Positions 35,045-47,801 of a stretch of 64,000 bases of DNA are shown one piece after another; position 1 is the first letter of the stretch; every line of letters begins with the position of its first letter. Under the pieces are notes generated by a model. It searched no databases, was not told where the DNA came from, and saw nothing but the letters and a program-made list of their open reading frames with translations. The stretch comes from Annona cherimola (Eukaryota; Streptophyta; Magnoliopsida; Magnoliales; Annonaceae), in NCBI GenBank assembly GCA_030490835.1, contig CM059975.1:61929174-61993173 (forward strand), in the 5' to 3' direction. The position numbers and the translations under genes are program-made.

Positions 35045-38000
35045 TGTGGCGCCCCGAACCGAGGTGTCACATTTGTCCTTACTCCAAGATCTTGTCGATT
35101 GGTAAGTGTGAATCAGGATTGTTGCCTGATCACGCGGCGGGTACTTAATTCGATCTTGTCAAAAAAAATTTTCTTTTTCTTTCATCACATAAAGACACAT
35201 ACTTATCATCAAATCTCAATTATCATTGATAACATTCATACTTGTTTTTGTACAATACAGGTTATTTTAACCTGAACATTTTATACATACATAATTTGAA
35301 ATCTCCTTATCATATGTTCATGTCATACCATATACGGAATAGCATATCATAAAATTTTCTTCATACCTTCTTTTTCCTTTTCTTCTTGGCCTATGTTGTA
35401 CCTGTCTATGGTTTGAAAAGCAAAACGTGAGTCGAAACTCAGTAAGCAAGCGTTTTTCATTTAAATGCATTTCTCCCGTTCAATAGTAGACACTTATCAA
35501 GTGATCTACTATCAACCAGTGGAAACCTTTTCATAAAATCTTTCATAAAACATATGCTTGCAAACTTAACATATAGACCTCTTTTTCATAATCATAAAAA
35601 CATTTTTATAAAACTTTCTTTTTCCAAGGACATTCTCATGTCCTTAAAACATTTTCCATAAAATCTTTTCAAAACAAGCATATGCAACATACATGATGTT
35701 TCTGTCCGTCTGGCAGGTGACACTTACCAAGTGATCACTCTTTCCTACTTAGGAGAGAAACCATTTCATTTGATAACTCGCGAGCTAAGCAGTTATCCGT
35801 GTTCATCTCCCATTTCAGGGAGGGCGCCGCCGGCATTTCGCCTTTTGAAGCGACTTGGCCTATGTAGAGGGGGCCCATCTTGCAACCGCGTCCGGTCTGC
35901 ATATCCTCTACAATAAACCTAGTACATAGCTCATGTGCACATTCTTCACATTCATATGCTAGCATGCATTTTATAAAACCCCACAGACCTTAGTCAGTGT
36001 CTTTTTCCTTTTCAAAATCCGATGCTAGCATAACCTTTCAAAATAGTACAGACCTCAGCCTGTATTTCTATCTCTAACTTGATAACTCGGCATAGCCCAA
36101 GTTAACAAGTTAATAAAAAATATTTTGTAAGGATGACCAACCTTAAATAATTTTAAAAAAACATTTGAAATATTTGAGAAATAATAAATTTAAAACATTG
36201 CTAAAATGTTTATAAATCATTTTTGATCGGTAAAACAATTTTGAAAAACATTTTAATATTTGGAAACCAAAGACTTTGGAAACATTTTTCTTCTCGTTTT
36301 CTAGATTTTTCATGCACAAAGGATGTACTAATGCATAATTCATTTATATATATATATCATATTCTTTGTCCACATAACACTTAAGTTTCTTCTATACGAA
36401 GATATGCTTGTATGATCCTTTGGTCATTTAAAAGAAATCTTCATTTAAATCGGTTATTGGTTGGCCGTCCTTAAATCTGTTTCAAAACATTTTAATAAAT
36501 CATTTTAAATTCATTCGATAAAACAAAATACTATTTTGGAAATCAAAACTTTTCCTTTTCCATTATAATGCAACCATTTCCATCTTTCTCTTCATTTATA
36601 AGGATTTGCTTATGATAAAGCAATTCCCACATACTTCAACATTTCTTCTTACTTCCATATGAATTTGCTTATAATAAAGCAAATTTGACATATTCCATAG
36701 TTGCACTATATAAAAATCATTTTCAAAAGTTTGCTTGCTTACCTTTGCTTTGCTTTAACCCGACTCCTTTATCCTTTCCTTTCCTTTTCCTATACAAGTG
36801 AAAAGGATATACATACTTTATCATACATATTTTATATTTATTTATGACCTTATTTTCCACTATAATTTTTTTATAGAGGTTATCCTTAAAAATGCATGAT
36901 CATCATTTTCTTATATGGATTTTTAGCCATAAATCCTTAAAAAAATTCAATCCATATATCCTCATAAAATAAAAATAATTCTCAATTTTTCCAAAAATCA
37001 CGCTGTTTACTGTTCATAATCACTGTAGCAATTACTGTTCATAAACACTGTAGCAGATCACTGTAGCAATTACTGTTCATCCGTGGTTACTGTTCACAGC
37101 GACGTGGTTACTGTTCATGGGTTTTAAAAATTGATATTTTTTCCAAAAATAAAAAATACCATGACATACCTTATGCCTAGTATATCATTGGACATTTCTT
37201 ATATTTTGAATTTATCATTATTTACTTGGCCAAAAAAATCATTTTCGCCATATACTAAAAATCATCATAAATTCACTTAAGCATAATCCTTAATTCCAAA
37301 AATCATGAAATAAATATATCATTATTCCAACATCATATTTATCATAATCATACATCCCAAATCATCATTTATCAATTTTGGAGCATTATTTTCATATATC
37401 ATATGCTATCTTCCCAAATACCCTATCTTCGCTCCAAATTTTTGATGTTTTGGCATAATTCCATTTAAACATTATATCTATACTTATTTTCTCATGCTTG
37501 GGCATTATCTAAGCATGGTTTTACCCTACTTAACATCCAAAATAATTTTGGGAAGAATCCCCTTACCTGAAGTAGAAAAACTCCCCTTCTACTTGGCCCT
37601 TCTCTTTCAAATCTTCTCTCCTTCTTTCTTTCAAGGCCAAAACGTGTTTTGGATGGCTTAGGAACTTGGAATGGCTCAAGTGGAGCTGGGATTGTGCCTT
37701 TGGACGTTCACCCCATGCCCCTATTTATACTTTTTTGATTTTTCATTAAATTGCAATTTACCCCCTTGCTTGAGGTGTAAATTTGCAAATGTGTTTTTTT
37801 CTAATTTCCAAAAGGTGCCTTGAGCCAAGAGCAGCCACCCTAGGCCTGCTACAGAATCCCTATTGCAGCCCTATTTTTATCCTATTTTTTTAATTTTAAA
37901 ATTAATTATTTTTAAGCAATTTAATCTCAACCCTTGATTAATGATAAAATTTGATTTGTGACCATTGGATCATGACCCCAAAAGTCAGCAACCCCCTTGC

Positions 38001-38599
38001 ACGTCCCTGCCATGCTGCATTTTCATTTAATTTTATTTTTTTTTAATTATTTACTTTATTAAAAAGTCAAAGCATATTTAATAAAAAGTTAAGTTACTTT
38101 TTCAACATCTATTTGACACTTCATCTTGGCCATTAATTTGTGAGTTTCATCACATCTTATACCATTCATCATGTTCATCATATATTTTTAACCATCCATA
38201 AAAATTTTCATTTAATTCCGACACCCGGATTGCAATTTATGAATTTTTTTCTATTTTTTCACTAAAATCCAAATTTGGATTAAAATATCCAAAAGTAATA
38301 CTATTTTGTCTTGTAGTGATTAATTCTCCTTTTGACTTTTTGTGATTAGGTTAATCAAGTGATTAACTCTTAATCACATATCTTAATCCATAATTACTAT
38401 GCACGTTTACTATTCACGTGCACTATTCAAGTGTACTATTCACGTGCGTCACATTCTTAATTGCATTATTTTAATCTCTAGTACGTATTTGTAAAATATA
38501 ACATATTTCATAAATTTTATTTATCATAAAATCAGTACAGGGATCTAGGGTTTACAACCCTAGGTTTACATGTGCTATTCTAGGATTGCGGGTTTCACA
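35045..38599 (+). mobile_element. 3.5-kb Ty3-type solo LTR
   Basis: It begins TGTGGCGCCCCGAACCG, ends gcgggtttcaca and is flanked by a perfect 5-bp duplication CTCCC (35040-35044 and 38600-38604). No internal region follows, so this is a solo LTR left by unequal recombination. Five 'tactgttca' motifs lie at 37008-37119 and 'actattcacgtg' motifs at 38396-38447. The TGTGGCGCCCC start and large size suggest a Del/Tekay-type element, which is inference. Confidence 0.88.
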
Positions 38600-38604
38600 C
38601 TCCC

Positions 38605-41600
38605 AGTCTTTGTTCTCCTTGTATTTGGTGCTTGGCCTGGCACATTTGATGGTTTTTTCAGCCACGACTGGTAAGGATGTAGGGGCCCAACCCATGGGAA
38701 GCACTTCCCACGAGGAAAACCGAGGAAGATTATCTCTAGCTGTTAATTTCTCTTGAATGGTCAGGACTAAAAAGGGCATTTTCGACCACTTTAAAATTTT
38801 AGACGTGTGGGTATCTTCTCAGAGCATTGCATCAGTCGCCTAGTGAGAGGGACGGAGAAGTTCATCTCCTTCTTCGATTTCTCTTGGATTTCTTGTGCAT
38901 GTTATTTTGCTATGGACTATTGGCGGCGATGGAGGAGATAAGGAAGGGCAGCGATTTTGATGTCGGATTTTAAAGACAATGGGCGGTTGATTAGAAAAGA
39001 GGTGCATTGGTGACTCGTCGCCGGTGGGTTTTTTTCTCCAGATTGATAGGGAGATGTGCTAACCTATTGTGATTTGAGTTACATCGAATTTACGGTTGTG
39101 CAGATGGCTATTTGGGGATAATCACAAACAGAGACAGTGAAAGCCATGGGCATATGCATCAGGCCGGGATATCGATGTGAGCTATTGCGGACTTGAATGG
39201 TTGTGGATAGATTTTGGATTTGCACTTTGCCACGATTTCATAGAGGAATGTTTGCGTTAGTGCTGCTGGTGGGTTTTTTATTTGCTTCTGCCAAGATTTT
39301 CATACGAGCTGTAGGGGACTTGAATGGCTATCAGATTTGATGCAGGCGGTCATGGACGACAGCCATTTATACATCTAGGGAGAAGATGGTGCAACCCAAA
39401 AGGCTTAGAGGAAGAGGGTGTTGAGATGGCAGCTGAAGGCTTCGAATTGGGGAAGATGGAGCATTGAATCAGGTGCTCTGTGTGCACGTGATAACTGGTG
39501 CACATGCAGTGCATATCTTGAAATTAATTGATCATTTTAATATGCCGATTTATGGGCACAAATTATTTTAAACCTAATTAATTTTATCATTAAATTTCAT
39601 ATTTGAATAATAATAATAATACATATTAATCTCCTTTCTACCCCATATTTTTAAGAAACCATATTGTAAAATGCATCATAAATTTCAACACATGCAACCT
39701 AATTGACTTAAACTATTTAACATGTGTACAATCATTCTTAAAAAAAGGAAACTAGTATTACTAGATTTTTTTTAGTTATTTTATATTATTTTATATGACA
39801 GGCACTTTGTGTTGATTAAAACGCGCGTATAACCATGTATACATATAATTTACACCATCAAAGCATTATATAGATTATATTAAATTAATTTAATATGCTA
39901 ATTAATATTTTTAGTTATTTTAAAGCCTATTTAATTCTATTCATGTTTTCTTTCTTTTCATAACTGAATTAATGAAAATAATAATAATAAATGTTATAAG
40001 ATGACTCATTTCATTTCTTACATTTTAAGATCTAATGCTAAGGTTTATATTTTAATAAAAATAAAAATTTATGAAAATATAATTTTCATAGAATTTCATA
40101 CAAATTTTTTATTTAATGACTATTTTTATAATTAAAAATGTGATTATTTTGTTTTTCATTAAAAGATAAAAAAATTTAAAAATTTTAGCCTTATGATAAC
40201 ATATGTATTTTAATTTTTAAAACCTTTTTCTTATAAAAATGTTATCTCAAGTATATTTCTAATTTACCAAAATATAAAATTCAAAGATGCAGTACTTGGT
40301 AATGCTCGTCTAAGCATTGAATTTATGAATTGTATATACATTTTAAATTATACACTTGCATGATATAACCATTATTACTAATTTTTAAAAATAAGTTTTA
40401 ATCATTAATATATTTTCAAATTAGCTTTAATAAAAATATAAAAACATACTATTTAAGATAATTTTAATATTTTCTAATTTATAATATAGAAATGTGACAA
40501 CTTCTAAAAGTTGATATACTTTAAAATTTTTATATAGTAAACTATAAGAATACTATTTTAGATAATTTAGATAATTTTATATTAATTTCAAATTGGGTTT
40601 GCCCATACCTAAAAGCGCTTCCAGAACACCTTTCCTACTCCCTGCTCATGATCAAAATTTTAAAAATTTCACCCTCTAACATATATTCATCATTTTTTTT
40701 TAAAAAAATAACCATAAGCATGCATTTGTCATGAGCACATATTTATTTTATTTTGTTTTAAGTGATAAAAAATATAAAATTATTCTAAATATTTTAACAC
40801 CAATCTACAAATATCAGTGATTTAAATTAAAAATTATAATAGGTTATAACTTACTTGCGCCACCCATGTAGTAGATCTGGAACTAAAATGAAAAATATAA
40901 AAGAAATAGTAAACAACTGAATTTTAGTATGAAAATTTTAGTGAGGGAACCTTATATTATAATTAAGGAACGAATTATCACCACCTGAATTCATGCACAT
41001 GCAGATTGTTATTTGCAATATAGAGCATTCAAAACAATTTTACAAAAAAATTTCAATAATCTAATAGAATCCCCCAAATTATATAAATATAATTTTTGTG
41101 TAAAAAATATAAATATCACTAATTATTGCATCAAAACCTCAATTTGAATGTAATTTATCTTAAAATGGTGTGAAAATGACATAAAATAACTATGAAATGA
41201 TGTAATTTTTTTTATAAAGTTTCTATTTAAATCTTTTATAAAATAAACTTGTAAAAATAAATCTTTTATATCATTGGAATTTGTTAGATTTGTATAAATG
41301 TCCAATTATTCAATTCACAAACGTATTCAATTGAAAGGCTTTATATAAAATATAATTATCAAAAAATTTCATATAAAATCTTCATAAGATGAAAATTTTA
41401 AAATTAAAAGGGCAAAATAATTAGCTTAATGAAATTGGGGTTTAAATTTTAGCAACTTTGACCCTTAAATTTATGAAAGTTTACAAATCTAACACGGAGG
41501 GTTATTGCTGTGAAATAGATTAGTATAAATTTTTAAAATAAAGAAATTGTTCTCATTCTAAAATGAAAAAAAATCAAATTCACTTCACTTCCCTTATTTT

Positions 41601-41857
41601 CATAGATTATTTTTGAATACTCTCACTACTCTGTGCTTAAAATCAAAACTTTTTTATAAAAAAGTTAACCCTCCAACATGTATTCTTCATGTTAGAAAAA
41701 CCTAACTATATGCTTATATATCTTACGTTAAAAAATCTAATCATACGCATCCATTGGTAATCAATTTTTATAAATTTAATTTGATCTTTTTATTTTAATT
41801 TGACTTAAATTAATATTTATTTTAAATTTTAAATTATAACAAGCAATGGGAAAGGGC
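38605..41857. other. Intergenic DNA, A+T-rich
   Basis: 38605-39500 continues the flank interrupted by the solo LTR and is moderately G+C-rich, with no credible frame. 39500-41857 is very A+T-rich, with short 'aat' runs (39607-39622, 39978-39990). No gene seen. Confidence 0.5.
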
Positions 41858-42440
41858 GTTAATGTGTAAATGACCTTATAAGGGGCTTGGAATCATATTA
41901 CAGGTATTAAATTAGGATTAACTTATTAATATTAAAAGTTAGATATTGTTAGATGTCGTTAGGTCCAATTAGATGGTATTAGATATCATTAGGTCCGGCT
42001 AGATGTCGTTAGATGTTGTTATATGCAGTTAGATGTTGTTAGAAGTCATTAGATTAACGTGGATTCATTTAATCCTATTATCTAGGTTTTAAAATTTGTA
42101 ATTAAGGTATAAACGACCTTATAAGGGGCTTAGAATCATATTACAGGTGTTAAATTAGGATTAACTTATTAATATCAAAAGTTATTAGATACCATTAGAT
42201 TAAAGTGGATTTCATTAAATCTTATTATCTGGGTTTCAAATTCTGTAATTAAGGTATAAACGACCTTATAAGGTACTTAGAATTATATTATAAGTGTTAA
42301 TTTATTATTAACTGATTAATATCAAAAGTTAGATATGGTTAGATATAGTTAGGTGCTGTTAGATTCTGTTAGATGCTGTTAGATCCTGTCAGATACTGTT
42401 AGATGTCGTTAGATACTGTTAGATTCTATTATATTCGAAA
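41858..42440. repeat. Compound satellite with a 10-bp inner repeat
   Basis: Three outer units start at about 41866, 42110 and 42257 with 'taaacgaccttataaggg'. Each runs through 'taggattaacttattaatat' into a run of 'gttagat' words. In the third unit the run is a clean 10-bp repeat, ctgttagatN, about seven times (42357-42430). Outer spacing is 244 then 147 bp, so the units differ by expansion of the inner run. Confidence 0.85.
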
Positions 42441-43012
42441 ATAAAAAAATATGATTAAATTTTCAAAAATTCATAAATAAATATTGAAATTGTTATTTTT
42501 GAGAGTACCTTAATTACATGAAATTTAAATAATATAATATAACTCTTATATAAAATATATTTTTCAATTTTACTAATTATAATGAAGTCTTATTAAAAAA
42601 TAATTTTTTGTACACAAATAATTTTTAAAAATGTCAAATAATGAAAAATTATGTCTACATATGTTTTAGTAGCTGATCCAGCAAATAAACGGAATAGATT
42701 GAGATTTTGTATATATATATATAATACAAATTTTATCAACAAACTAAACAAACTCACGTTTTTAAACAAATATACTCATACACTAAAATTACCACAATGC
42801 CCCTACTTCCTTTTTTTTCTCATGGGGAAGGCTTCCCATGGGTTGGGCCCCAAGGATGCAAATATGGATGGGGTGAAACTGCAAAAACTTGGCACATTTT
42901 GAAGCAATGGTCCCAATGCAACGGCAAACACGTGGACGACAAATTGGGCCTGGCGCATTTAAATTTCAATGCATCGGGTCGCATTGAATCGAGACGTTGT
43001 CATATAGGGGAA
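42441..43012. other. Intergenic DNA
   Basis: A+T-rich to 42770. 42770-43010 is a copy, in reverse, of the dispersed repeat at 33935-34140. Short frames here are not credible. Confidence 0.45.
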
Positions 43013-43436
43013 CTAATTTAATGCACCCGGGTGATTTTTTTATTTTTTTCAAACTTTTTCACACAATTGTTAATCTAAGTATATTTTGTTGATCATATGC
43101 TTGTTTTAAAAAAGATTAATTTGATTTTGATGATTAACAAAGAATTGAAATATCATTAAAAAAGATCTTATGAATTTGTGTAAGTATGATCATATATTTT
43201 ATCTCCAATTATATGTATGAAAATGAAAATGTAAAATAATTTAAGTTTCAAGAGCTCAAGTTCATATATAGTAAGATCAGTAGAGTAAAGTCTCAGCCCA
43301 AGTCGACTCTTCCTGCAACTTCAGACAGACAACAAAGTGAAGTATCAACCAAAGTCGACTTCACTTGTGACTTCAAAGGCAAAATTTTTGATAGCAAGTG
43401 GACATCAAGTTCTAACCAAAGAAATGTTGCAATCCA

Positions 43437-43512
43437 AGTCGACTTCACCCATCCCAAGTGGACTTCACCCATCCCAAGTGGACTCCACCCATCCCAAGTG
43501 GACTCCACTTGT
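43437..43512. repeat. 18-bp tandem repeat in the solo LTR
   Basis: Four units like 'ccaagtggacttcaccca' follow each other. The first has GTCGAC where the others have GTGGAC, so one palindrome copy was altered and then amplified. Confidence 0.8.
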
Positions 43513-44235
43513 GACTTCAAATTATAATGACTGAAAATTCGAACGTCGGAGCATTAAACGCACTCTAACCTTCACTCCAATGATAGATCTTCTTTTTCTC
43601 TATAAATATCATTGAAGTATGAATGTGAAGAAAGGAGAAAAATACTAAATGAGCTTACACCTTTCATTATTCAAGAGTATTGAAACCATTGAACAACTAT
43701 TGAAGCTTCAAGTGTTACTATTTCAAGTGAGCTTACAAGATCATCTTCTTCACATAACAATGAGCTTTCGGAACTGATTGATTATACGTTATAAAGTGTA
43801 AATTATTTTTTCCCTATTTTATTTTGTGGTGTTGCCCTGTATTGGTGTTGGAGATCGATTCAAGAAGAAGCAAAATAGGAGGTTGGTTCGAGTTTGTCTC
43901 ATTAACGGGTTTTGCTTGATTGGTTTGAGTTTGTCTCACCAACGGATTAAACTGGGTTGGTTGGAGTTGGTTTTACCAACAAGTGATTATTGTATATGCC
44001 CCCTAAAGCTAGAATCTAGAAGAGAGCGGGTGCTCTAAATTATATTGGATATACAATAGTGGAAACCAAGACACAACGGGTCTGTATTTGGAAGAGTGGA
44101 ATAAGGAAAGTTGCTTGTGTTGGAAACAATGTTCAAAATAAAACAAATTGGCCAAGGATTGAGTTTTGATGATTAACAAGAACTAGTTTGAGTATATATA
44201 TATATGACTAATATGTTTGCCAAGTGTTTAAGGAA

Positions 44236-45069
44236 AGCAGAGAAGTCAAGTCGATCTTCGAGTCGACTTGAACTTAGACTTGGGAGTGAAGTCGATAGTG
44301 AAGTCGACTCCACTAACGACTCCAAACAAGCCAAAACTGGACAAAGTTGAAAATGGAATTCTGACGAGTGAAGTCGCAAGCCAAGTCGACTCCACATACG
44401 ACTTGGGTAGTCAAGTCGCATACGAAGTCGACTCCAGAATCGACTTCGAAGTACACAAAAATGTCCAGCGTTGAAATCTGGCTCCCGAAGATGCGAAGTC
44501 GCAGACGAAGTCGACTCCAAGTGCGACTTGGGCGAAGTCGCAAACCAGGTCGACTCCAACTTCGACTTGAGAAGTTTTGAAGTCCAAGATGAAGATTCAA
44601 GCATATCCAAGACATCCATTTGAAGTTTCTCACATACAAATGAGCTTTAAAGACTATTCTTAAAGTGACTTAAGATCAAAGCAAGAATCCAAGTTCAAGT
44701 TCAAATCAAGTCTATCAAGCTCAAAGCAAATCTTCAAGCTAGTTTCCAAATGGAGTAAAAACCAAGTCATGAAGACCAAGTGAGTCCAAAGCAAAGAAAG
44801 GAACATACATATATTGTGCAAGAACTCAAAGCTTTCAAATGGTTTGCAAGATTCAAGACATCTCAAGAAGATCAAGGCGTTTCTGCAATAGACCAAGCCA
44901 AGTCGCAACCCAAGTCGACTTCAGGATCGACTTGAGTTGAAGTCTGAAAGCCAAGTCGACCCAAGTCTCAGACTTGAGTTTCTGAAGAACCCAAGTCGCA
45001 GGCCAAGTCGACTCCATGTACGACTTGGAAGCCAAGTCGCAGGCCAAGTCGACTTCATCTTCGACTTGG
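44236..45069. repeat. Nested-palindrome array in the LTR
   Basis: The module is CCAAGTCGCA, a short spacer, AAGTCGACTC, a short spacer, then TGCGACTTGG. It is a hairpin arm pair with a self-complementary core. About nine modules of ~40-45 bp occur in two clusters (44236-44580 and 44895-45069). The same array is at 53463-54296. Relatives lie at 14281-15050, 43290-43512 and 60936-61215. Confidence 0.85.
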
Positions 45070-45151
45070 AGTATAACGGTCAAATTTTTGACCGTTGGAG
45101 TTCATTTATTGCACGCCAACTACTTCTACAACGTTCATATTTTCCTCAATC

Positions 45152-45159
45152 TATAAAAG
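45152..45159 (+). promoter_or_regulatory. LTR TATA box
   Basis: tataaaag downstream of the palindrome array, placing the array in U3 and the 51-bp repeats downstream, probably in R/U5. The copy in the 3' LTR is 54379-54386. Confidence 0.7.
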
Positions 45160-45502
45160 GACATTCAAATGAACGTAAGAAGAACAAGAGACACTACTAA
45201 AAAGATCAAAGAGAGAAAAGAAGTGCAAGAAAGACTTTCAAATACCTTTTCTCCATATTTGAGTGTTTCAAAGGAAGAAAGAGCTTCAAACTGCAAGTTG
45301 CTTCAACAATCATCATTCAAGCTACTTTTGATTTCTTCCTCGAGCTCAAAACTGCCTACACAAATCTGTAAAGTGTAGTTTTTATTCATTTCTTTATTTG
45401 GTTGTATAAATCTTGATTTAGCTTGGGTAGCTAAGATCAAGTGTATGCAAAGTAGGGTGTGATTGGAGTGAGACTCATCACCTACTTGTGCAAGTGATTG
45501 AA

Positions 45503-45700
45503 TATGCCCCCTAGAGCTTTGAATCTAGAAGAGAGCAAGTGGCTCTAGTTGTATATGCCCCCTAGAGCTTTGAATCTAGAAGAGAGCAAGTGGCTCTAGT
45601 TGTATATGCCCCCTAGAGCTTTGAATCTAGAAGAGAGCAAGTGGCTCTAGTTGTGTATGCCCCCTAGAGCTTTGAATCTAGAAGAGAGCGGTGACTCTAA
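45503..45700. repeat. 51-bp tandem repeat, four units
   Basis: Units begin 'tatgccccctagagctttga' at 45503, 45554, 45605 and 45656. The last is altered at its end. The identical array is at 54730-54927. Copies A, D and the outer solo LTR have one unit, so the expansion is specific to this subfamily. Confidence 0.9.
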
Positions 45701-45952
45701 GTGTATTCGTGGAATACATAGTGGAACCCAAGTCACAACGGAGTGTGAGCTTGGAAGAGTGGAGTAGGGAAGGTTTGCCCGAACCACTATAAATCTTGTG
45801 TTCTACTGCTTTATCTTATTTGCTCTCCATTTGCTTAAAAAGGGGATTAACTTTTTCAAGGGGTTAAGATATTTGAAATTATCAAAGAAATTTTAAAGAA
45901 CCCAATTCACCCCTCCCCTCTTGGGTTTAGCCATCAACTCGGGACCAACAAG

Positions 45953-45964
45953 TGGTATCAGAGC
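45953..45964 (+). promoter_or_regulatory. Primer-binding site
   Basis: TGGTATCAGAGC, complement of initiator Met tRNA, two bases after the 5' LTR. Confidence 0.95.
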
Positions 45965-45998
45965 AGGTCTTTGAGTTTATCAAAGAGATCTTATTGAA

Positions 45999-47801
45999 AT
46001 GGCATCCCAATCTACTTCCGTTCCCGCATTTGCTGAAGGCCAATCCTTTACAAGGCCACCGTTGTTTGATGGGAACAATTTTGGATATTGGAAGCTTCGT
46101 ATGAAGCAACTCATCATGGCTACCGATATGGACTCTTGGATTGCTATCCAAGATGGAGTAATACTGCCTACCGATGAACGAGCTTCCAAATGGACCGATG
46201 AGGAAGTAAGAATAGTGAAGAGCAATGCCAAAGCTATGAACTCCTTATTTTGTGCTCTCACTGCTTCCGAGTATGATAGAGTATCCTCTTGCTTAACCGC
46301 CAAAGAGATATGGGATACACTAATCTCTATCTACGAAGGAACTTCTCAAGTCCAAGGGACGAGAAGGAATATTTTGATTGGAGAACTAGAGAATTTTAGA
46401 ATGCTAGAAACAGAAAATATTTCTGAAATGTTTGCTAGATTCTCTAAGATTACTAATGCTTTAAAAGGTCTTGGAAAAGCAATATCTGAATCTGAGCAGG
46501 TCATGAAGATTTTAAGAGCTCTACCCGAATCATGGACTCCAAAGATCACTGCAATTGAAGAAGCCAAAGACCTCAACACGCTGAAGCTTGAAAACTTAAT
46601 TAGCTCACTTATGTCACATGAGCTAATTAAGAAAAGGAATGAAGATCAACACAGGGGCAAAAGAGCAATTGCCTTAAAAGCCGCACAAGACACCGATGAC
46701 ACATCTTCTTCTCAAAATGACGACGAGATTGCTCTACTCACAAAACGATTCAGAAAATTTGTGAGGAAAGGCAAAAATTTCAGAAGCTTCAAAGAAAGAA
46801 CTCCCCAAGAGAAGAAGAAAGAATCAACCAAGTGCTACCGATGCGGCGGTTCGGGACATATGCAGGCTCAATGTCCAACTCCCGAAGAAAACAAGGCAAA
46901 AGAACAAAGAAAGGATCGAGGGAACAATAGAAGATTCCAGAAATACAAAGGAAGAGGCATGTACGTAAATGATGAAGAATCTACGACGAGTAGCTTCTCA
47001 ACCGATGACATAGAGGCGGAAGAATGTGCAAGAATTTGCTGCATGGCACAAATCGAGCAAGGAGAACAAATTACCTCAACAAAAGACACAAGCAATGAAG
47101 AGGTAAGTTCCAAACTCTCCCTTTCTAATTCAAGTTATTCTTCCTCTCATGAATGCCTCAAATGTACTGAATTAGATGAACTACAAACTGCATATGATTC
47201 ATTATATGAAGAAATGAAGAAATTAGGAAGCAAGTTTACAATTAAGAAGAGACAATGTGATGCAACAATAATTGTAAATGGTAAACTTGCAGAAAGATTA
47301 GTCAAATTGAAAGATGAAACTGAATTGCTGAAAATGGAGAACAAATCATTAAATGAATCATTAGCTAAGTTCTCTAATCCAGGAGAAAGTGTTAAAATGT
47401 TTCTGAATATGACCTCCCAAACACATAAAAGAGGTCTTGGGTATCATACATTTGAGCAAGGAGAAAGTAGCAAATCAAATGAACAAATACTTGAGAAAAA
47501 TTAAACTAAAAATGCATCTATATACAAGCCACAAAAGAAAAATTTTAAGTGGACTAGAAGACCAATGATTGAACGTTTGCATGCTTGGAGACCTACTCCA
47601 AGATTACCTTTGGCTTGTAATTTCTGCAATAAGATGGGTCATAAAACTTACAAATGTAATTTTAAGAAACTATATGACCATGGTGTTAAATTAGTTTGGG
47701 TTCCAAGAAACACAAGATTTGGGTTTTCAAAGTTAGATCAACTTAGATTAGATTCTATTACTAACCCAAATGGACCCATAAAATGGGTACCAAAAAGATA
47801 A
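45999..47801 (+). CDS. gag: Sirevirus-like Gag, with one in-frame stop
   Basis: Gag builds the particle that packages element RNA. The start is the ATG at 45999, 35 nt after the PBS, with the same start in copy D. The N-terminus [17 protein letters not shown] is the usual copia gag opening. A CCHC zinc knuckle lies at residues 279-292. A Glu/Lys-rich probable coiled coil spans about residues 385-470. The frame meets TAA at 47502-47504. It then continues in the same frame to 47801 with a second CCHC knuckle (CNFCNKMGH block) and the conserved end KWVPKR. Copy D has Gln at the stopped codon, so the TAA looks like a nonsense change. Pol lies in the +1 frame relative to gag. Confidence 0.9.

Larger units (their letters stand above)
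44118..45950 (+). repeat. 5' LTR of the full-length element
   Basis: TGTTGG...CCAACA. Ten GTCGAC palindromes lie between 44236 and 45069. A TATAAAAG box lies at 45152-45159. A 51-bp unit is repeated four times at 45503-45700. Frames of up to 148 codons on both strands (such as those rich in 'SQVDST') are translations of the palindrome repeat and are not genes. Confidence 0.96.

Noticed and set aside
44173..44639. Overlapping frames of 148, 108 and 70 codons on both strands in the LTR, repeated at 53400-53866
   Set aside because: They are translations of the GTCGAC palindrome repeat inside LTRs and recur identically in both LTRs.
45503..45700. Regularly spaced repeats that might look like a CRISPR array
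   Set aside because: The repeats are directly adjacent 51-bp units without unique spacers, inside a plant LTR.
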